From assembly GCA_013824715.1 (NCBI GenBank), contig PNOH01000009.1:50959-114958 (forward strand): a stretch of 64,000 bases of DNA. Reading direction: 5' to 3'. Shown in pieces: positions 16,314 to 26,339 of this stretch. Position numbers and translations under genes: made by a program. The DNA comes from Odoribacter sp. Lineage in GTDB: Bacteria; Bacteroidota; Bacteroidia; Bacteroidales; Prolixibacteraceae. Within the stretch, counting starts at the first letter, position 1. The number at the start of each line of letters is the position of its first letter. The notes under the pieces were generated by a model. The model worked only from the letters and a program-made list of their open reading frames with translations. It did no database searches and had not been told where the DNA came from.

Positions 16314-18743
16314 TTATTTTAATCCATTCAATAATTGTTCCAAAGAATACTCATCCTGAATCAGGACTTGCCGGGCTTTACTTCCTTCGCTGGGGCCAAC
16401 AATTCCGGCAGCCTCCATCTGATCCATCAACCGGCCTGCGCGATTATACCCAATCGAGAATTTTCGTTGAATCATAGAAGTTGAACCTACCTGATTGCTG
16501 ACAATAAGCCTGGCGGCATCGTCAAACATTTCATCACGGTTTCTCAAATCAACTTCAGCAAGTCCACCTTCGTTTTCACCCACATAATCAGGCAAAAGAA
16601 ATGCGGTCGGATAGCCTCTTTGTTCAGCCACAAACTCGCAAATACGTTCCACTTCAGGAGTATCAACAAATGCACACTGAACGCGGGTCATGGTGTTTCC
16701 GGTCGAAACCAGCATATCGCCCTTCCCTATCAACTGATTGGCTCCGGGAGTATCCAGAATGGTTCGGGAATCAATCATCGAAGCTACTTTAAATGCAATC
16801 CGGGTCGGGAAGTTGGCTTTAATTACACCGGTAATAATATTAATTGATGGCCGTTGTGTGGCGATAATCATGTGAATGCCCACAGCACGGGCAAGCTGGG
16901 CAATACGTGCAATTGGCAATTCAATTTCTTTTCCGGCAGTCATGATCAAATCGGCAAACTCATCAATGACCACTATGATATATGGCAAATAACGGTGACC
17001 CTTTTCCGGATTTAGCCTCCGGCCAATAAACTTGGTATTGTACTCATTAATATTCCGGACATGAGCCCTTTTCAACAAATCGTATCGGTTGTCCATTTCA
17101 ATGTTTACCGAATTCAATGTGTTTTTAACTTTTTGGATATCAGTAATAATAGCATCTTCTTCGTCGGGCATTTTGGCGAGGAAGTGCTTTTCGAGCGATG
17201 CATACAAAGTTAGCTCAACCTTTTTGGGATCAACCAGAACAAATTTCAGTTGGGAAGGATGCTTTTTATAGAGCAAAGAAATGATGATCGCGTTCAATCC
17301 AACAGATTTCCCCTGGCCGGTAGCTCCTGCAACCAATATGTGAGGCATTTTGGCCAGATCGACCATAAAGGTCTCGTTCGAAATGGTTTTTCCAAAAGCG
17401 ATAGGCAGTTCGGCTGTTGACTCCTGAAATTTCTTAGAGCCAATGATGGAACGCATCGAGACAATTTCAGGTTTCTGGTTTGGAACCTCAATACCGATAG
17501 TTCCCCTTCCGGGAATTGGCGCAATAATACGGATACCCAGCGCAGAAAGGCTCAGGGCAATATCATCTTCCAGGTTTTTGATTTTGGCAATTCGAATTCC
17601 AGGAGCCGGAACAATCTCGTACAAGGTAATTGTTGGCCCAATGGTTGCCCTGATTTTAGTGATTTCAATCTTATAATGACGAAGCGTTTCAACAATCTTA
17701 TTCTTGTTTGAAATCAATTCCTCATTGCTGACTTCGGCATTGCCCGAAGCATGATCGTCAAGCAAATCAAGGGTTGGGTATTTATAAGTGGATAAATCAA
17801 GAGTCGGATCAAAAGGTTCCAAAGGTAAATTGCCAACTTCCGCATTTTCATCAAAAACAGGCTTAACAACTTGCAATTCAGGCTCTTTCGTTTTATTTTT
17901 TTTCGTAATTGGTTCATCCGAAAAAAGCATATCCTCAATACTCATTTCTACATTTTTTTTCGAAACTGTATTTTCAATTTCAAAATCGTCAGCCGAATCC
18001 GGGTCAATAATGGTCTTTATCTTATTGTCTTCCGTAATAATTTTAGAAATTGATGGATCAGCGATTTCAAGCACAGGACTTGATTCAATTGATAACGGAG
18101 TTGCCAGTGCCGGATATTTTTCCTTCCGGGCAAAAACGCTGGTCAACCAGGGGATAAACTGTTTAAATGTGACTATGAGCAAAACAAACAGCGTGAACAT
18201 TAATATTAACGCAGCTCCAATTGTTCCCAATAAAGAGGAAAGTAAGCTGGAAAGTATGAATCCATACATACCGCCCACATAAAGAAACTGATCGGCTGAC
18301 GATGAAGCTAAAGCCAGTGCAAGGGTTATTGATGCCCAAATCATCCACAAAAAAGAAAAGAGAAAAGTTTTGAAGAATCGAATTTTCTTATACCCGAATA
18401 AATTCAGCGCTGCAATAAAAAAAATCAGGATTAAAAAGAAGGAAGGAAAACCAAATCCCAGGTTTATAAATTGTTCGCTCAGGTATGCGCCACTTTTCCC
18501 CGCAATATTCTGCACTTCAACTGAAGGGTCAAAAAGAAAATCCTGCCACGGTAAATCCAGTTTACTTTGATCTGATTTCCCGGAAAAAGTATAAGAAACA
18601 AAGGCAACAGCCAAATATCCGCTAAATATCAACATGAAGACTCCAAGCGTGTACCTGAATTGATTGCTCTTAAAAAATCGCACTATGCCCCAGGTTTTAG
18701 AAGGTTTGGGCTCCTTTTTCGGTTTTTGAATTTTTTTTGCCAT
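16314..18743 (-). CDS. ftsK: DNA translocase FtsK
   Basis: An 809-residue protein with four or five membrane segments in the first 200 residues, an acidic linker (about 215-340), and a motor domain. The Walker A motif GATGQGKS is at 473-480 and Walker B is IIVVIDEFADL. The alpha domain (EIVPAPGIRIAKIKNLEDD) and a C-terminal gamma winged-helix (SIGYNRAGRLMDQMEAAGIVG), which reads KOPS-type sites, are present. It pumps chromosome DNA at the division septum and activates dimer resolution. The basic N-terminus follows the ATG at 18743. A TAACTTTG promoter word lies just upstream and lolA follows downstream. Confidence 0.95.
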   Translation of the reverse strand: MAKKIQKPKKEPKPSKTWGIVRFFKSNQFRYTLGVFMLIFSGYLAVAFVSYTFSGKSDQSKLDLPWQDFLFDPSVEVQNIAGKSGAYLSEQFINLGFGFPSFFLILIFFIAALNLFGYKKIRFFKTFLFSFLWMIWASITLALALASSSADQFLYVGGMYGFILSSLLSSLLGTIGAALILMFTLFVLLIVTFKQFIPWLTSVFARKEKYPALATPLSIESSPVLEIADPSISKIITEDNKIKTIIDPDSADDFEIENTVSKKNVEMSIEDMLFSDEPITKKNKTKEPELQVVKPVFDENAEVGNLPLEPFDPTLDLSTYKYPTLDLLDDHASGNAEVSNEELISNKNKIVETLRHYKIEITKIRATIGPTITLYEIVPAPGIRIAKIKNLEDDIALSLSALGIRIIAPIPGRGTIGIEVPNQKPEIVSMRSIIGSKKFQESTAELPIAFGKTISNETFMVDLAKMPHILVAGATGQGKSVGLNAIIISLLYKKHPSQLKFVLVDPKKVELTLYASLEKHFLAKMPDEEDAIITDIQKVKNTLNSVNIEMDNRYDLLKRAHVRNINEYNTKFIGRRLNPEKGHRYLPYIIVVIDEFADLIMTAGKEIELPIARIAQLARAVGIHMIIATQRPSINIITGVIKANFPTRIAFKVASMIDSRTILDTPGANQLIGKGDMLVSTGNTMTRVQCAFVDTPEVERICEFVAEQRGYPTAFLLPDYVGENEGGLAEVDLRNRDEMFDDAARLIVSNQVGSTSMIQRKFSIGYNRAGRLMDQMEAAGIVGPSEGSKARQVLIQDEYSLEQLLNGLK

Positions 18744-18763
18744 TCGGGTTGATAATTCGTGCG

Positions 18764-18771
18764 CAAAGTTA
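18764..18771 (-). promoter_or_regulatory. -7 promoter element TAACTTTG for ftsK
   Basis: Read on the minus strand, TAACTTTG matches TAnnTTTG and lies about 20 bases upstream of the ftsK start codon. Confidence 0.4.
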
Positions 18772-18835
18772 ACGATTTTTGACTATCATATATTTTATAG
18801 AGACATTGATCATGATTATAATTCGTTCCTTTTTT

Positions 18836-18843
18836 TAAGTTTG
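18836..18843 (+). promoter_or_regulatory. -7 promoter element TAAGTTTG for arcC
   Basis: TAAGTTTG matches TAnnTTTG and lies 20 bases upstream of the arcC start. With the ftsK element it makes a divergent promoter pair about 65 bases apart. Confidence 0.45.
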
Positions 18844-18863
18844 CCCTGTAATGACAGGAAATT

Positions 18864-19817
18864 ATGAAGAAAATTGCAGTTGTCGCACTTGGCGGAAATG
18901 CTTTGTTGCGTGAAAATGAAAAAGGTACCATTGAGCAACAGGAAACAAATACTACCGAAACGCTTGAAAACTTAATCTTTCTGCTGAAGGAAGGGTTCGA
19001 ACTGGTCATCACCCATGGAAACGGGCCACAGGTTGGAAATATTTTGATGAGGAACGATGCCGGACAACAAATCTACGACATTGCACCAATGCCACTGGAT
19101 GTTTGCGTGGCCGATTCGCAGGGCGGTATTGGATACATGATTGAGCGCATGATCCGGAATGTGCTGAAGAAACACGGCATTCAGAAAAATGTGATCACTT
19201 TGGTATCAATGACCATTGTTGATCCGAACGATCCGGCATTTCAGAATCCGACAAAAGGAATCGGAAAAATCTATTCGGAAGAGGAAGCCAAAAAACTTCA
19301 GGAAGAAAAAGGCTGGATTTTTAAACCTTCTTCGAAAGCTCAGGGAGGCTGGCGCCGGATGGTTTCCTCACCCCAACCGATTGATATTATAAACACGGAT
19401 ATTGTCGAAAATCTGGTCCGTTCCGGAAACATCGTAATTACTGCCGGCGGTGGAGGTATTCCGGTTTACTATGATGAAAATAATGACCTGCGAACGCTCG
19501 ATGCGGTAATTGATAAAGATCTGGCTTCAGCTTTTCTGGCTTCAAAAATTATGGCAAGTCACTTTTATATCCTGACCGATGTATCGTTCATATACAAAGA
19601 TTTCGGGCTGCCAACGCAGGAAAAACTTGAATTCCTGAATTATACCGACACGGTTAAATATCTTGAAAATGGAACTTTTTCGGAAGGTACCATGGCCCCA
19701 AAAATAAAGGCCTGCCTGTATTTCATTAAAAATGGCGGAGAAAAAAGTGTGATCACTGAAGCTAAAAAACTCGAAGACAAATCTTACGGATCAAAAATTA
19801 CAATGGAATATGAATGA
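18864..19817 (+). CDS. arcC: Carbamate kinase
   Basis: A 317-residue cytoplasmic kinase of the amino-acid kinase fold. The start KIAVVALGGNALL binds phosphate; ITHGNGPQVGNILMRND, AQGGWRRMVSSP and ITAGGGGIPV are carbamate-kinase hallmarks. It makes ATP from carbamoyl phosphate and ADP, releasing ammonia and CO2. The ornithine carbamoyltransferase gene follows 70 bases downstream, so together they can convert citrulline plus phosphate to ornithine plus ATP. No arginine deiminase gene is seen in the window, so citrulline would have to come from elsewhere. Confidence 0.93.
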   Translation: MKKIAVVALGGNALLRENEKGTIEQQETNTTETLENLIFLLKEGFELVITHGNGPQVGNILMRNDAGQQIYDIAPMPLDVCVADSQGGIGYMIERMIRNVLKKHGIQKNVITLVSMTIVDPNDPAFQNPTKGIGKIYSEEEAKKLQEEKGWIFKPSSKAQGGWRRMVSSPQPIDIINTDIVENLVRSGNIVITAGGGGIPVYYDENNDLRTLDAVIDKDLASAFLASKIMASHFYILTDVSFIYKDFGLPTQEKLEFLNYTDTVKYLENGTFSEGTMAPKIKACLYFIKNGGEKSVITEAKKLEDKSYGSKITMEYE

Positions 19818-19887
19818 AGTGGTCAGTTGTCAGTCGCAGTATTCAGTTGTTCATTGATTATTAACTAAATTTTCAACATACATTGTT

Positions 19888-20886
19888 ATGGAAATCAATT
19901 TAAAAAACCGGCACTTTCTGAAATTACTTGATTTTAGCGCCGACGAAATTCACTACCTGATCAAACTTGCTTCAAAACTCAAGAAGGCCAAGGCATCAGG
20001 ACTGGAAGAACAAATGCTGGGCGGCAAAAATATCGCCCTTATTTTTGAAAAGGCCTCGACCCGGACACGTTGCGCCTTTGAAGTCGCTGCTTTCGATCAG
20101 GGCGCTCACGCCACCTATCTTGGTCCTTCCGGATCGCAAATCGGAAATAAAGAATCAATTAAAGATACTGCCCGCGTACTGGGAAGAATGTACGATGGTA
20201 TTGAATACCGCGGATATGGACAAAGTATTGTTGAAGAACTCGCCAAATATGCCGGAGTACCAGTTTGGAACGGCCTGACCAATGAATTTCATCCGACCCA
20301 GATTCTGGCCGATTTCCTGACCATGAAAGAACATTCCCCGAAACCGCTTTCTGAAATTAAATTCTGTTATTTGGGCGATGCCCGCAACAATATGGGAAAT
20401 TCGCTGATGGTTGGAGCCGCAAAACTCGGAATGGATTTCAGGGCAGCAGCGCCGGCCAGTTGTCAGCCAACCGATGAATTGCAGCAAATTTGCCGCGAAA
20501 TTGCAAAAGAAACTGGCGCTAAAATGTTGATTACAGAAGATTTGGCCGAAGCTGTAAAAGATTGTGACTATTTATATACCGATGTCTGGGTTTCGATGGG
20601 TGAGCCCGAATCAGTTTGGGCAGATCGGATTAAACTGCTCCTACCCTATCAGGTGAATCAGAAAGCTATGGAACTTACCGGGAGTCCAAACGTGAAATTC
20701 CTGCATTGTCTGCCGGCATTCCATAACCGCGAGACTAAAATGGGTGAAGAAATATTCCGGAAATTCGGATTAGACGGGTTGGAAGTTACCGAAGAAGTGT
20801 TTGAGAGCGAGGCCTCCATCGTTTTCGATCAGGCCGAAAACCGGTTGCACACGATTAAAGCGGTCATGGTTGCGACGATTGGATAG
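19888..20886 (+). CDS. argF: Ornithine carbamoyltransferase
   Basis: A 332-residue protein with the carbamoyl-phosphate motif STRTR ([15 protein letters not shown]), the HPTQ motif ([12 protein letters not shown]) and the ornithine-binding motif HCLPAFH. The C-terminus [19 protein letters not shown] is typical of true ornithine rather than acetylornithine transcarbamylases. It interconverts ornithine plus carbamoyl phosphate and citrulline. Placement directly behind arcC suggests the catabolic direction (an ArcB role), which is inference. The stretch between the genes contains short GTCAGT-type words also seen at 5070 and 55425. Confidence 0.92.
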   Translation: MEINLKNRHFLKLLDFSADEIHYLIKLASKLKKAKASGLEEQMLGGKNIALIFEKASTRTRCAFEVAAFDQGAHATYLGPSGSQIGNKESIKDTARVLGRMYDGIEYRGYGQSIVEELAKYAGVPVWNGLTNEFHPTQILADFLTMKEHSPKPLSEIKFCYLGDARNNMGNSLMVGAAKLGMDFRAAAPASCQPTDELQQICREIAKETGAKMLITEDLAEAVKDCDYLYTDVWVSMGEPESVWADRIKLLLPYQVNQKAMELTGSPNVKFLHCLPAFHNRETKMGEEIFRKFGLDGLEVTEEVFESEASIVFDQAENRLHTIKAVMVATIG

Positions 20887-20921
20887 CCTTGAATATTTAG
20901 ATGGTTTTTAGTTAATAATTG

Positions 20922-21044
20922 TGGAAAACTTCCTTTTTACTTGCCAAACAGATAAAAACATTGGAGAAAGATTTTTTGCAAGAAGGCGGACTGAGAGAAA
21001 GGATGTCGCAAGCGAGGATTGAGGTAAGGCGGAAACAATTATAA
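20922..21044 (+). pseudogene. C-terminal remnant of a four-helix-bundle suffix-domain protein
   Basis: About 40 codons ending in TAA encode LAKQIKTLEKDFLQEGG followed by LRERMSQARIEVRRKQ. This resembles the conserved tail of the four-helix-bundle suffix proteins (pattern DQQIRxLEKDFxxEGGxRERMxxAR) related to those found in rRNA intervening sequences and near retroelements. Nothing upstream continues the protein (a stop lies a few codons before). It is a fragment, and the assignment is by eye. Confidence 0.5.
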
Positions 21045-21094
21045 GCTAATGACAGAAAGGAAAATTCAAACCTTTCATTTTTCTCTCAATTTTT

Positions 21095-21102
21095 TATATT
21101 TG
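21095..21102 (+). promoter_or_regulatory. -7 promoter element TATATTTG for the fucosidase gene
   Basis: TATATTTG matches TAnnTTTG and leaves a leader of about 37 bases before the start at 21146. Confidence 0.45.
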
Positions 21103-21145
21103 TCCGCACATTACAACACAACAACAAAACCTAAATCAAATAACC

Positions 21146-22471
21146 ATGAAATCAAGAAAAGTGATTGCCGCAGTCTTTCTTTCCTTCCTTTTAACTGGAA
21201 ATATCATGGCTCAACCTGGTTACCAGCCCACAGAAAAAAACATCCAAAACCGAGAGTGGTTCCAGGATGCCAAATTCGGACTTTTCGTTCATTGGGGAAT
21301 GTACTGCCAGATGGCTGGAGGCGGTGATCAGGGAATTGCCGAATGGATCATGAACCAGAAGAAAATCCCGGTTGCCCAGTACGAAAAACTTCCCAACTTT
21401 TTTAATCCGGTCGCGTTTAATCCGGCTGAATGGGTATCAATGGTCAAAAAAGCAGGGATGAAATACATTACCATCACCAGCAAGCACCACGAGGGTTTTG
21501 CGATGTACAATTCAAAGGTAAGCGATTACAATGTGGTGAAGCGGACACCTTATGGCAAGGACATTATTAAAATGCTCAAAGACGAATGCGACAAACAGGG
21601 AATCAAACTGTTCTTCTACTATTCGCAACTCGACTGGCATCATCCTGACTATTTCCCCAGGGGCAATACCGGACAAGGCTATACCGGCCGACCGGAAAAG
21701 GGTGACTGGAACAAGTACATTGATTACATGAATGCCCAACTTAGCGAACTCCTGACAAACTACGGAGAAATTGGCGGTATCTGGTTCGACGGAATGTGGG
21801 ATAAATGGGACGCTCCCTGGCGACTGGATGAAACTTATGCTTTGATTCACAAGCTTCAGCCCGGAGCATTAATTGGCAGCAACCATCACAAATTTCCTTT
21901 CCCCGGAGAAGATTTCCAGATGTACGAACGCGACCTTCCGGGAGAAAACTCGATGGGTTTCAACCATACCGGGGCCATGTCTGATTTACCACTCGAAATG
22001 TGCGAAACCATGAACGGATCGTGGGGTTTCAACCTGGCCGACCACAATTACAAATCCACCAGACAGTTGCTTCAAACCTTAATTAAATCCGCAGGTTACG
22101 GGGCAAATTTTCTCCTGAATACCGGCCCGATGCCAAACGGGAAAATTCAGCCTGAAAATGTGGATACCTTAATGGTGATGGGCAAATGGCTCGAAAAATA
22201 CGGAGAAACCATTTATGGAACCCGAAAAGGTCCTGTCAATCCAACAACATGGGGCGCCTCAACTCAGAAAGAAGGAAAAGTCTGGCTTCATATCCTGAAT
22301 TGCAAAGAAGAAAACCTGTTCATTGGTAAACTTCCTAAAAAACTAAAAGCAGCTAAATTCTACGACGACCAGTCAGTAACAAAATTCAAGGAAACAGAAT
22401 TTGGAGTGATCCTGAATATTCCGGATGCAAAGAAAAAACCGGTTGACACCATTATTGAACTTGAAATGTAA
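21146..22471 (+). CDS. Secreted alpha-L-fucosidase (GH29)
   Basis: A 441-residue protein with a signal peptide (MKSRKVIAAVFLSFLLTGNIMAQ). GH29 landmarks are clear: FGLFVHWG (45-51), TSKHHEGF (111-118, substrate-binding His pair), and GEIGGIWFDGMWD, where Asp215 is the expected nucleophile. It hydrolyses terminal alpha-L-fucose from glycans in the periplasm or outside the cell. The C-terminal about 90 residues form the usual beta-sandwich. It stands alone, with its own promoter word and a terminator-like hairpin after it; no fucose transport or kinase gene is nearby. Confidence 0.92.
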   Translation: MKSRKVIAAVFLSFLLTGNIMAQPGYQPTEKNIQNREWFQDAKFGLFVHWGMYCQMAGGGDQGIAEWIMNQKKIPVAQYEKLPNFFNPVAFNPAEWVSMVKKAGMKYITITSKHHEGFAMYNSKVSDYNVVKRTPYGKDIIKMLKDECDKQGIKLFFYYSQLDWHHPDYFPRGNTGQGYTGRPEKGDWNKYIDYMNAQLSELLTNYGEIGGIWFDGMWDKWDAPWRLDETYALIHKLQPGALIGSNHHKFPFPGEDFQMYERDLPGENSMGFNHTGAMSDLPLEMCETMNGSWGFNLADHNYKSTRQLLQTLIKSAGYGANFLLNTGPMPNGKIQPENVDTLMVMGKWLEKYGETIYGTRKGPVNPTTWGASTQKEGKVWLHILNCKEENLFIGKLPKKLKAAKFYDDQSVTKFKETEFGVILNIPDAKKKPVDTIIELEM

Positions 22472-22485
22472 TTTATTTTCATCTA

Positions 22486-22528
22486 TAAAAAAGCTGTTGG
22501 CCAGAAATCCTACAGCTTTCTTGTTTTC
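22486..22528 (+). terminator. Hairpin after the fucosidase gene
   Basis: AAAGCTGT (22490-22497) pairs with ACAGCTTT (22512-22519), with an inner GG/CC extension, followed by CTTGTTTT. It fits a rho-independent terminator starting 19 bases after the stop codon. Confidence 0.6.
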
Positions 22529-22681
22529 AGGAAAAATCGCCAAACTTTCGGATACAGAAAATTAGAAAATAACCCAATCGCACGTATTCATATACATCTA
22601 TATTTAATATTTTTTGTCATTTCGAATCAGATATTTTTAATATCTTCGGACGCTTTTGAAATCAAACCAAAACAGAATTTA

Positions 22682-22728
22682 TTGAATCATTTAACGAATA
22701 AAAACGTTGAATCTGAACGAATAAAAAC
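22682..22728 (+). promoter_or_regulatory. Direct repeat just ahead of the aconitase gene
   Basis: TTGAATC followed by ACGAATAAAAAC occurs at 22682-22705 and again at 22707-22728, the second element 23 bases after the first, ending nine bases before the start codon. It may bind a regulator of the TCA cluster or affect translation; no known motif was recognised. Confidence 0.45.
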
Positions 22729-22736
22729 CCAAATAT

Positions 22737-24998
22737 ATGTTTGATCTGAAATTAATTAAAAAAAACTATCAGGAATTAAGTGCTAAAATCGGAAACGCTA
22801 AAACGCGCTTAAACAGGGCCTTAACCCTGTCGGAAAAAATACTTTACGCACATTTGTACCAGGATCAGCCTTTGCTAGACTTCAAACGGGGAGCCGCCTA
22901 TGTAGATTTCGCCCCCGACCGGGTTGCCATGCAGGACGCCACAGCCCAAATGGCCTTGCTGCAATTCATGAATTCAGGAAAAAACAAAACTGCAGTTCCC
23001 TCAACAGTCCATTGCGACCACCTGATTCAGGCCAGTAAAAATGGTTTGGCCGACCTGGAAGAAGCAATCAAAATCAACAAAGAAGTTTACGATTTCCTGG
23101 AATCAGTATCCAATAAATACGGAATTGGTTTTTGGAAACCAGGGGCAGGAATCATCCATCAGGTGGTGCTCGAAAACTATGCTTTTCCGGGAGGAATGAT
23201 GATTGGCACCGACTCGCATACCGTGAATGCCGGTGGTTTGGGCATGGTGGCTATTGGAGTTGGCGGCGCCGATGCCGTTGATGTGATGGCAGGAATGGCA
23301 TGGGAACTTAAATTTCCGAAACTGATCGGCGTTAAACTGACCGGAAAATTGAGTGGCTGGGCTGCCCCCAAAGACATTATCCTGAAAGTTGCCGGAATCC
23401 TTACCGTGAAAGGCGGAACCGGAGCAATTATCGAATATTTCGGCGAAGGCGCACAATCCATTTCCTGCACTGGAAAAGGTACAATTTGCAACATGGGCGC
23501 CGAAGTTGGCGCCACCACTTCAACTTTTGGATACGACGAATCGATGGAACGCTACCTTCGAGCAACAGGCCGCGCAGCAGTAGCCGATCTGGCCAACGGG
23601 GTTAAAGAACACCTGACTGCCGATCCGGAAGTTTATGAAAATCCTGAAAAATACTTCGATCAGGTCATCGAAATAAATCTGGACGAATTGGAACCATATA
23701 TCAATGGTCCGTTTACACCTGATCGTGCCACTCCGATTTCAAAAATGGCCGAAGTGGCCAAAGAAAACGGATGGCCAACCAAAATTGAAGTCGGGTTGAT
23801 TGGTTCATGCACCAATTCTTCTTACGAAGATATTTCACGTTCAGCATCGTTAGCTCAACAAGCCGTTGATAAAAAACTTAAATCAAAAGCTGAATTCACC
23901 ATCACTCCGGGATCAGAATTGGTGAGATATACCATTGACCGCGATGGTTTTATTGATATTTTCAATCAGATTGGGGCAAGTGTATTTGCCAATGCCTGCG
24001 GTCCGTGTATCGGCCAGTGGTCGCGACCCGGAGCCGAAAAAGGAGAAAAAAATACCATCATTCACTCCTTCAACCGGAACTTTTCGAAACGGGCCGATGG
24101 AAACCCAAATACACACGCTTTTGTAGCTTCTCCTGAAATTGTAACTGCATTGGCTATTGCCGGTGATCTGACATTCAATCCGTTAACTGATTACCTGACC
24201 AACGAAAACGGAGAAAAGGTAAAACTGGATATTCCTTCAGGACAGGAACTTCCGGCGAAAGGTTTTGATGTGGAAGATGCCGGATTTCAGGCTCCTGCTG
24301 AAAACGGTTCTTCCATTCAGGTAATAGTCGCTTCTGATTCTTCAAGGCTTCAGTTGCTTCAACCATTTGAAGCATGGAACGGAGAAAACCTGATTGGCGC
24401 CAAACTACTGATCAAAGCCAAAGGGAAATGTACTACCGACCATATTTCAATGGCTGGCCCGTGGTTGCGTTACCGTGGCCATCTCGACAATATTTCGAAT
24501 AATATGCTGATTGGAGCAGTCAATGCCTTTAACGACCAGGCTAATAAAGTTAAAAATCAACTTACCGGCGAATACGGCGAAGTGCCCGCCGTTCAACGTG
24601 CTTACAAGGCAGCAGGCCTAGCTACCATTGTAGTTGGCGATCAGAATTACGGTGAAGGTTCGTCGCGCGAACATGCGGCCATGGAACCGCGTCATCTGGG
24701 AGTAAAAGCGGTAATTGTAAAATCGTTTGCGCGAATCCACGAAACCAACCTGAAAAAGCAGGGAATGCTCGGTCTGACTTTTGCCAACGAACCAGACTAT
24801 GACATAATTCAGGAAGACGATACGTTCAACTTTGTTGACCTGAAGGAATTTGCGCCAGGAAAGCAATTGACACTTGAAATCGTTCATGCCGATCAGACCC
24901 AGGATACGATCAAACTGAACCACACCTATAACCAACAGCAAATCGACTGGTTTAAAGCCGGTTCGGCATTAGATTTAATTCGAAAACAAAATCTTTAA
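22737..24998 (+). CDS. acn: Aconitate hydratase, mitochondrial type
   Basis: A 753-residue protein matching mitochondrial-type aconitase along its whole length: [79 protein letters not shown] and [11 protein letters not shown] supply the cluster cysteines. The C-terminal swivel domain has [15 protein letters not shown]. It interconverts citrate and isocitrate with a 4Fe-4S cluster. It is first in a four-gene TCA cluster: isocitrate dehydrogenase follows six bases after its stop, and the second dehydrogenase and citrate synthase come after. A direct repeat lies just before the start. Confidence 0.95.
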   Translation: MFDLKLIKKNYQELSAKIGNAKTRLNRALTLSEKILYAHLYQDQPLLDFKRGAAYVDFAPDRVAMQDATAQMALLQFMNSGKNKTAVPSTVHCDHLIQASKNGLADLEEAIKINKEVYDFLESVSNKYGIGFWKPGAGIIHQVVLENYAFPGGMMIGTDSHTVNAGGLGMVAIGVGGADAVDVMAGMAWELKFPKLIGVKLTGKLSGWAAPKDIILKVAGILTVKGGTGAIIEYFGEGAQSISCTGKGTICNMGAEVGATTSTFGYDESMERYLRATGRAAVADLANGVKEHLTADPEVYENPEKYFDQVIEINLDELEPYINGPFTPDRATPISKMAEVAKENGWPTKIEVGLIGSCTNSSYEDISRSASLAQQAVDKKLKSKAEFTITPGSELVRYTIDRDGFIDIFNQIGASVFANACGPCIGQWSRPGAEKGEKNTIIHSFNRNFSKRADGNPNTHAFVASPEIVTALAIAGDLTFNPLTDYLTNENGEKVKLDIPSGQELPAKGFDVEDAGFQAPAENGSSIQVIVASDSSRLQLLQPFEAWNGENLIGAKLLIKAKGKCTTDHISMAGPWLRYRGHLDNISNNMLIGAVNAFNDQANKVKNQLTGEYGEVPAVQRAYKAAGLATIVVGDQNYGEGSSREHAAMEPRHLGVKAVIVKSFARIHETNLKKQGMLGLTFANEPDYDIIQEDDTFNFVDLKEFAPGKQLTLEIVHADQTQDTIKLNHTYNQQQIDWFKAGSALDLIRKQNL

Positions 24999-25004
24999 CA
25001 CAAA

Positions 25005-26234
25005 ATGATGCAAAAAATTAAAGTACTGAACCCGGTAGTTGACCTTGACGGAGATGAAATGACACGTGTAATCTGGTCGTTCATCAAAGAGAAATTGATT
25101 TTTCCATATCTGGATATTGATATTAAATATTTCGATTTGGGAATGGAACACCGCGATTTAACCAACGATCAGGTAACAGTTGATGCCGCGAACGCCATCA
25201 AACAATACGGTGTAGGCATAAAATGCGCCACCATTACCCCTGACGAAGCCCGTGTGGAGGAATTCGGCCTCAAAAAAATGTGGAAATCGCCTAATGGAAC
25301 AATCCGTAATATCCTGGATGGAACGGTTTTTCGCGAACCCATCATCATCAGCAACATTCCCCGATTGGTTCCGGGATGGAAAATGCCAATCTGCATAGGC
25401 CGTCATGCTTTCGGCGATCAATATCGTGCAACCGACTTTGTGACCAAAGGAAAAGGCAAACTGACCATTACATTTACACCGGAAGATGGCAGCAAGGAAA
25501 CGTCATTCGAAGTTTACGATTTTGCCGGCGATGGCGTAGCGATGGCCATGTACAATACCGATGAATCAATCACCGGATTTGCACGTGCCTGTATGAATCA
25601 GGCTCTGACCAAAAAATGGCCGCTTTACCTTTCGACCAAAAACACCATCCTTAAAAAATACGATGGTCGTTTCAAGGATATTTTTCAGGATATTTTCGAT
25701 ACCGAGTTTAAAACAGCTTTCGAAGAAGCTGGCATCACTTACGAACACCGACTGATTGATGATATGGTGGCTGCCTGCATGAAATGGGAAGGCGGATTTG
25801 TCTGGGCATGTAAAAATTATGATGGCGATGTACAGTCGGACACCGTTGCGCAGGGATTTGGATCGCTCGGACTGATGACTTCAACACTGGTCACTCCGGA
25901 TGGAAAAACGATGGAAGCCGAAGCAGCACACGGAACTGTAACGCGCCATTACCGTATGCACCAGCAGGGAAAACCGACTTCAACAAATCCAATTGCTTCC
26001 ATTTATGCCTGGACCAGAGGCTTGGCTTTCCGAGGCAAACTGGACGGAAACCAGGAATTGATTGATTTTGCCCTGGCCTTGGAAGAGGTGTGTGTCGAAA
26101 CTGTTGAAAGTGGTAAGATGACCAAAGATTTGGCTTTGATTGTTTATGGCAACGACCTGAAAACGGAAAATTATCTGACTACAGAAGGATTTCTGGATGC
26201 TATTGACGCAAACCTGAAGAAGAAGTTGAGCTAA
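25005..26234 (+). CDS. icd: Isocitrate dehydrogenase (NADP+), eukaryote-like type
   Basis: A 409-residue enzyme of the homodimeric, eukaryote-like NADP+ class: the start [21 protein letters not shown], then [20 protein letters not shown] (substrate loop), [14 protein letters not shown] and [24 protein letters not shown]. The segment [11 protein letters not shown] carries the Arg-His pair that contacts the 2'-phosphate of NADP+ in this class. It oxidatively decarboxylates isocitrate to 2-oxoglutarate. Two ATG codons are in tandem at 25005 and 25008. It lies six bases after acn and is followed by a second isocitrate dehydrogenase of a different subfamily. Confidence 0.93.
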   Translation: MMQKIKVLNPVVDLDGDEMTRVIWSFIKEKLIFPYLDIDIKYFDLGMEHRDLTNDQVTVDAANAIKQYGVGIKCATITPDEARVEEFGLKKMWKSPNGTIRNILDGTVFREPIIISNIPRLVPGWKMPICIGRHAFGDQYRATDFVTKGKGKLTITFTPEDGSKETSFEVYDFAGDGVAMAMYNTDESITGFARACMNQALTKKWPLYLSTKNTILKKYDGRFKDIFQDIFDTEFKTAFEEAGITYEHRLIDDMVAACMKWEGGFVWACKNYDGDVQSDTVAQGFGSLGLMTSTLVTPDGKTMEAEAAHGTVTRHYRMHQQGKPTSTNPIASIYAWTRGLAFRGKLDGNQELIDFALALEEVCVETVESGKMTKDLALIVYGNDLKTENYLTTEGFLDAIDANLKKKLS

Positions 26235-26236
26235 TA

Positions 26237-26307
26237 ATTCGGCAATTTGATAATTTGTCAATTCGACAATTTAACTTTTTAAGCGACCCATTATTTCATT
26301 GCCGAAT
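26237..26307. repeat. Inverted repeat between the two isocitrate dehydrogenase genes
   Basis: ATTCGGCAAT (26237-26246) and ATTGCCGAAT (26298-26307) are perfect 10-base arms. Between and around them are repeated words of the type CAATTTGATAATTTGTCAATTC. It could lower read-through between the two genes; no T-run follows. Confidence 0.5.
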
Positions 26308-26339
26308 CGTCAAATTGTCACATTAAATCATTCTAAAAT

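Noticed and set aside
18683..19012. Minus-strand frame across the ftsK-arcC gap
   Set aside because: It overlaps the 5' ends of both well-supported genes and the divergent promoter words, and has no recognisable domain.
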